Below are positions 61,499-64,000 of a stretch of DNA of 64,000 nucleotides, one piece after another. The position numbers and the translations under genes were made by a program. Within the stretch, counting starts at the first letter, position 1, and each line of letters begins with the position of its first letter. The DNA comes from Lapidilactobacillus gannanensis (GTDB lineage: Bacteria; Bacillota; Bacilli; Lactobacillales; Lactobacillaceae). Location of the stretch: contig NZ_RHOT01000001.1 of NCBI RefSeq assembly GCF_003946675.1, positions 62,001 to 126,000 on the forward strand, written 5' to 3'. The notes beneath the pieces were generated by a model that ran no database searches, was not told where the DNA came from, and saw nothing but the letters and a program-made list of their open reading frames with translations.

Positions 61499-62389
61499 CT
61501 ATTCGCCTTGTTGTTTCTTCTGAATCTTAAATTGGATTAAAGTTGCCACAATGATTGCTGCAAACATAATAAATGAACCAGCAGCGGCATAACCAAAGTT
61601 GCTATTCTGGAAACCATTCTGATAAACGAACAGGGCAACTGAATTTGTACTATTCAATGGTCCACCCTTGGTCATGACAAATGGTTCGTCGAAGAACTGG
61701 AACCAACCAATCAAAGTTGTCACACTAACAAAGAAGATTGAGAAACGAAGTGAAGGAAGAGTAATGTGTCGGGTTTGTTCCCACCAATTAGCGCCATCTA
61801 ATTCAGCCGCTTCATACAACGAACGTGGAATTCCTTGTAATGCTGCTAAAAAGATCAACATGTTTAACCCAATGGCTTTCCACACAGCTAAAATAATCAA
61901 AGAAATCTTTGCTGTTGCGGGATCATTTAACCACTGCAATGGGCCAATGCCAATTTTGCCAAGCATATTATTTAACAAGCCCATATTAGGATTGTACATG
62001 TATGTCCAAACAACGGCAACTGCTACAGTATTAGTAATTGAAGGTGTATAGAAAATTAACCGCAAAAATGAAAAGAATTTGTTATTGCCAAAATTAATTA
62101 GAATTGCGACAGTTAACGATAATAGTACAACTAACGGCACCCCAATCACAACATAGTACAAGGTATTACCTATTGATTGTAAGAACTGTGAATCGTGAAA
62201 AAGTTTAACAAAATTATCCAGGCCAACAAATTTAACAGTTGACCAATTTCCTAACCCTGTAATATCAAGACCAGTAAAACTGATCACCAGTGCAATCAAG
62301 ATTGGAATTAATGAGAACAAAAACAGCAGCAATAAAGCCGGTAACACGAAAGTATACGGCATCAAACGATTCCGAATTGATTTACCCAT
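61499..62389 (-). CDS. ABC sugar permease, MalF/CUT1 type (second importer)
   Basis: The 296-residue protein has six helices (first FVLPALLLLFLFSLIPILIA, about residues 13-32) and the EAA loop YEAAELDGANWWEQTRHITL (about 204-223). FDEPFVMTKGGPLNST near the end is typical. ATGs at 62395 and 62389 are both possible; the AAAGGGG site is spaced better for 62389. A hairpin lies between it and the binding-protein gene. Confidence 0.92.
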   Translation of the reverse strand: MGKSIRNRLMPYTFVLPALLLLFLFSLIPILIALVISFTGLDITGLGNWSTVKFVGLDNFVKLFHDSQFLQSIGNTLYYVVIGVPLVVLLSLTVAILINFGNNKFFSFLRLIFYTPSITNTVAVAVVWTYMYNPNMGLLNNMLGKIGIGPLQWLNDPATAKISLIILAVWKAIGLNMLIFLAALQGIPRSLYEAAELDGANWWEQTRHITLPSLRFSIFFVSVTTLIGWFQFFDEPFVMTKGGPLNSTNSVALFVYQNGFQNSNFGYAAAGSFIMFAAIIVATLIQFKIQKKQQGE

Positions 62390-62417
62390 ACTCATTATCC
62401 CCTTTCACTTAGCAAAA

Positions 62418-62441
62418 CGTCCCATTGTTTCCAACGGGACG
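62418..62441 (-). terminator. Intercistronic hairpin after the binding-protein gene
   Basis: CGTCCCATTG pairs with CAACGGGACG (one G-T pair) around TTTC, followed on the minus strand by TTTTGC. Such hairpins usually end or protect part of the message so that the binding protein is made in excess over the permeases. Confidence 0.8.
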
Positions 62442-62450
62442 ATGTCATTG

Positions 62451-63692
62451 CTATTTGTTAATTAATTCTTCTGTTTGAGTATTGAAAGTATCCATTGTCT
62501 TTTGAACATCCGCATTGTTTAATGCAATCTGTTCCCAAGCCTTCAAATAATTTTGACCAATTTGATCCCATTGCTTAATTAAAGGCATTGGTTCTGAATT
62601 ATTTAATTGCTTGCGGAATACTTGAATCCGTGAATCGCTAAGAGACTCGTCTTGCCAAGCAGCTTTCAAGGTTGGCATTGAATCACTATTCTTGTAATAC
62701 TTCAATTGATTTTCTTTCTTAGACATGAACTTAACAAATTTGATGGCATTCTTTTTATTCTTAGTGTAATTGAAGACGGCTAAATCACCACCACCGGTAC
62801 TTGACATATTGCTGACTTTACCTTTAGGCAATTCAGCAACACCCCATTGACTATCTTTCAGGCCAGCATCGTTTTTAATACTTGACATCATCCATGGTCC
62901 AGAGATAAACATTGGCACAGGGCCATTACCGCCAAATGATTGACCAATTGATAACTTAGTATCTTGCTTTGGTGAAGCACCATTCTTGGTAAATTTATTA
63001 AGATATTCTAGTGAATCGACCATTGCTTTTTTGTTAAATTGTGGTTTGTCATTTTTCAGTAAAGTGGCACCGTTTTGCCGAGCAAACATAAAACCAAAAG
63101 TTGGTTCAGCACCATCAACGTTGAATCCGTACATATTCTTACCACGTTTTGACAACTTAGTAGCGGCATCATAAAGCTCGTCCCAAGTCTTAGGGGCTTG
63201 ATTATAGCCAACACTCTTCAGTAAATCTTTCCGATAATAAAGAACTCGTGTTTCAACATACCAAGGTAAACCATAATATTTACCATTGAATTTAGTTGTA
63301 TTTTCAGAACCTGTAAAGAATTTATCTGGTGCAATACTGCTATCACTCTTAACAGTGTCAGTAATATCCATCAATGTCTTAGAACCTACAAAGTTAGGCA
63401 TTTGTGTTGTCCCAACAACTAATACATCAGGGCCCGTCTTCGATGCAGCAGCTGTTAATAACTTGTCGTTGTATTGACTCCAAGGAATACTTTGAATCTT
63501 AACCTTAACCCCAGTTTTTTTAGTGAACTCATTAGCGATTGGTTTAACAGCAGTATCAGCGTCACCACCATACCAAAATGTTAATGTATCATTTGCCTTC
63601 GACGAAGATTTAGATGAGTTATTGCCACAAGATGCTAATAAAATTGCACTTGCTGCAACAGCAGCCAAACCTAGAATTTTCTTGAAATGCAT
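62451..63692 (-). CDS. ABC sugar-binding lipoprotein (second importer)
   Basis: The 413-residue extracellular receptor has a type II signal peptide with lipobox LLASCG (Cys22) and a Ser/Asn linker. Next comes a family-1 binding fold with LTFWYGGDADTAVKPIANEF, a central PKTWDELYDAATKLSKRG and the family-type GGDLAVFNYTKNKKNAIKFV hinge region. It would deliver an oligosaccharide to the two permeases encoded next. The frame is intact, unlike the binding-protein gene of the first importer. Confidence 0.93.
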   Translation of the reverse strand: MHFKKILGLAAVAASAILLASCGNNSSKSSSKANDTLTFWYGGDADTAVKPIANEFTKKTGVKVKIQSIPWSQYNDKLLTAAASKTGPDVLVVGTTQMPNFVGSKTLMDITDTVKSDSSIAPDKFFTGSENTTKFNGKYYGLPWYVETRVLYYRKDLLKSVGYNQAPKTWDELYDAATKLSKRGKNMYGFNVDGAEPTFGFMFARQNGATLLKNDKPQFNKKAMVDSLEYLNKFTKNGASPKQDTKLSIGQSFGGNGPVPMFISGPWMMSSIKNDAGLKDSQWGVAELPKGKVSNMSSTGGGDLAVFNYTKNKKNAIKFVKFMSKKENQLKYYKNSDSMPTLKAAWQDESLSDSRIQVFRKQLNNSEPMPLIKQWDQIGQNYLKAWEQIALNNADVQKTMDTFNTQTEELINK

Positions 63693-63721
63693 TTTATATC
63701 CTCCTCTTAATACAATCTATC

Positions 63722-63767
63722 GAAACGTTTCTAAAATTTATTATACGCATTTTGCAACCGATTTCAA
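63722..63767 (-). promoter_or_regulatory. Promoter and LacI-type operator of the second importer
   Basis: The minus strand shows -35 TTGAAA (63762-63767), a 16-nt spacer and -10 TATAAT (63740-63745). The perfect palindrome GAAACGTTTC (63722-63731) covers the expected RNA start, the right place for repression by the LacI protein encoded at the end of the operon. Confidence 0.82.
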
Positions 63768-63814
63768 TAGTGTTTACTAATTAATTTAAAATGAATTGCT
63801 GAAATGCCTTGATT

Positions 63815-64000
63815 TCAACGGCTAATTGTTGTCCTAACGCCTGATGCAAAACTTATTTTTTTCGAAAAAGCTTCTTGGTTAAACGTTTTTTTTGAGGAAA
63901 CATTAAAAATATCATTTAACATCGCACCAATATAAATTCCAGGCCCGCTACTATATAAACGCCAGCCACCCTTAACTTGTACGGTCTGTGATCTCAGTCG
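63815..64000 (-). CDS. 3' end of a carbohydrate-enzyme gene (cut by window edge), possibly frameshifted
   Basis: Reading inward from 64000 gives RLRSQTVQVKGGWRLYSSGP and then GIYIGAMLNDIFNVSSKKTF, open to a stop at 63815. GGWRLYSSGPGIY reminds me of the conserved C-terminal region of GH94/cellobiose-phosphorylase-type proteins; this is from memory and only moderate. A second frame ends ALGQQLAVEIKAFQQFIL at 63781, which looks more natural as a C-terminus. A slip in one of the A-runs near 63855 or 63890 may therefore separate the two. Confidence 0.4.
   Translation of the reverse strand, partial: RLRSQTVQVKGGWRLYSSGPGIYIGAMLNDIFNVSSKKTFNQEAFSKKISFASGVRTTISR

Noticed and set aside
61668-62051. 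127-codon plus-strand frame
   Set aside because: Antisense to the permease gene with its conserved EAA loop; a shadow frame.

Overview
The window reads as a chromosome segment of a low-to-moderate GC Gram-positive bacterium of the Lactobacillaceae. The support is Lactobacillus-type gene content (D-2-hydroxyacid dehydrogenase, xylA/xylB/xylR, an AmaP-DUF2273-Asp23-GlsB stress operon), strong GGAGG ribosome sites, a T-box leader, and many CcpA-type cre sites. I cannot name the species from sequence alone. Codon use and gene content change sharply inside one 18-kb block, which is an integrated Tn916 element carrying tet(M).

Layout. (1) 1-4.6 kb: the 5' part of lemA, then a minus-strand unit trpS, aromatic-type aminotransferase and D-2-hydroxyacid dehydrogenase behind a tryptophan T-box. 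(2) 4.7-9.3 kb: an accessory island of type VII secretion effectors. It holds a WXG-like partner, a coiled-coil partner, a full-length LXG toxin, a four-helix membrane protein (candidate immunity), an orphan toxin C-terminal cassette with its own candidate immunity protein, and eroded LXG and XRE remnants. (3) 9,503-27,534: Tn916 with conjugation genes orf24-orf13, tet(M) with its attenuator, the regulators orf9, orf7 and orf8, and xis/int. The interval is 18,032 bp, the canonical size as I remember it, in a T-rich/6 nt/A-rich target. (4) 27.7-47.4 kb: a carbohydrate region with a HAD phosphatase, galactose mutarotase, GH127 beta-L-arabinofuranosidase, xylB, xylA and xylR, then an SGNH esterase/GH29/esterase/ROK kinase/GH1 operon and a GH3 glycosidase. 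(5) 47.9-50.2 kb: the alkaline-shock (Asp23) operon. (6) 50.5-58.8 kb: two paralogous GH2 enzymes and an ABC sugar importer whose binding-protein gene carries a one-base frameshift, facing a divergent ArsR-like regulator with a large extra domain. (7) 58.8-64 kb: an esterase, a LacI regulator and a second ABC sugar importer, with a partial carbohydrate-enzyme gene at the edge.

How the parts fit. Regions 4, 6 and 7 form a plant-oligosaccharide utilisation landscape: importers without their own ATPase (a shared MsmX-type ATPase elsewhere is implied), intracellular glycosidases, esterases and kinases, and local repressors (XylR, LacI, ArsR-like) layered with cre sites. Region 1 joins tryptophan sensing to enzymes that could turn aromatic amino acids into aryl-lactates.

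The least explained structure lies between genes. A composite non-coding element is repeated in at least four intergenic spaces (29.7, 32.3, 37.0 and 44.4 kb), with weaker fragments at 0.8 and 47.5 kb. It has a 115-bp unit that is tandem at two loci, an internal hairpin, and a long terminal stem whose paired bases change together between copies. I regard it as the best candidate here for something undescribed.
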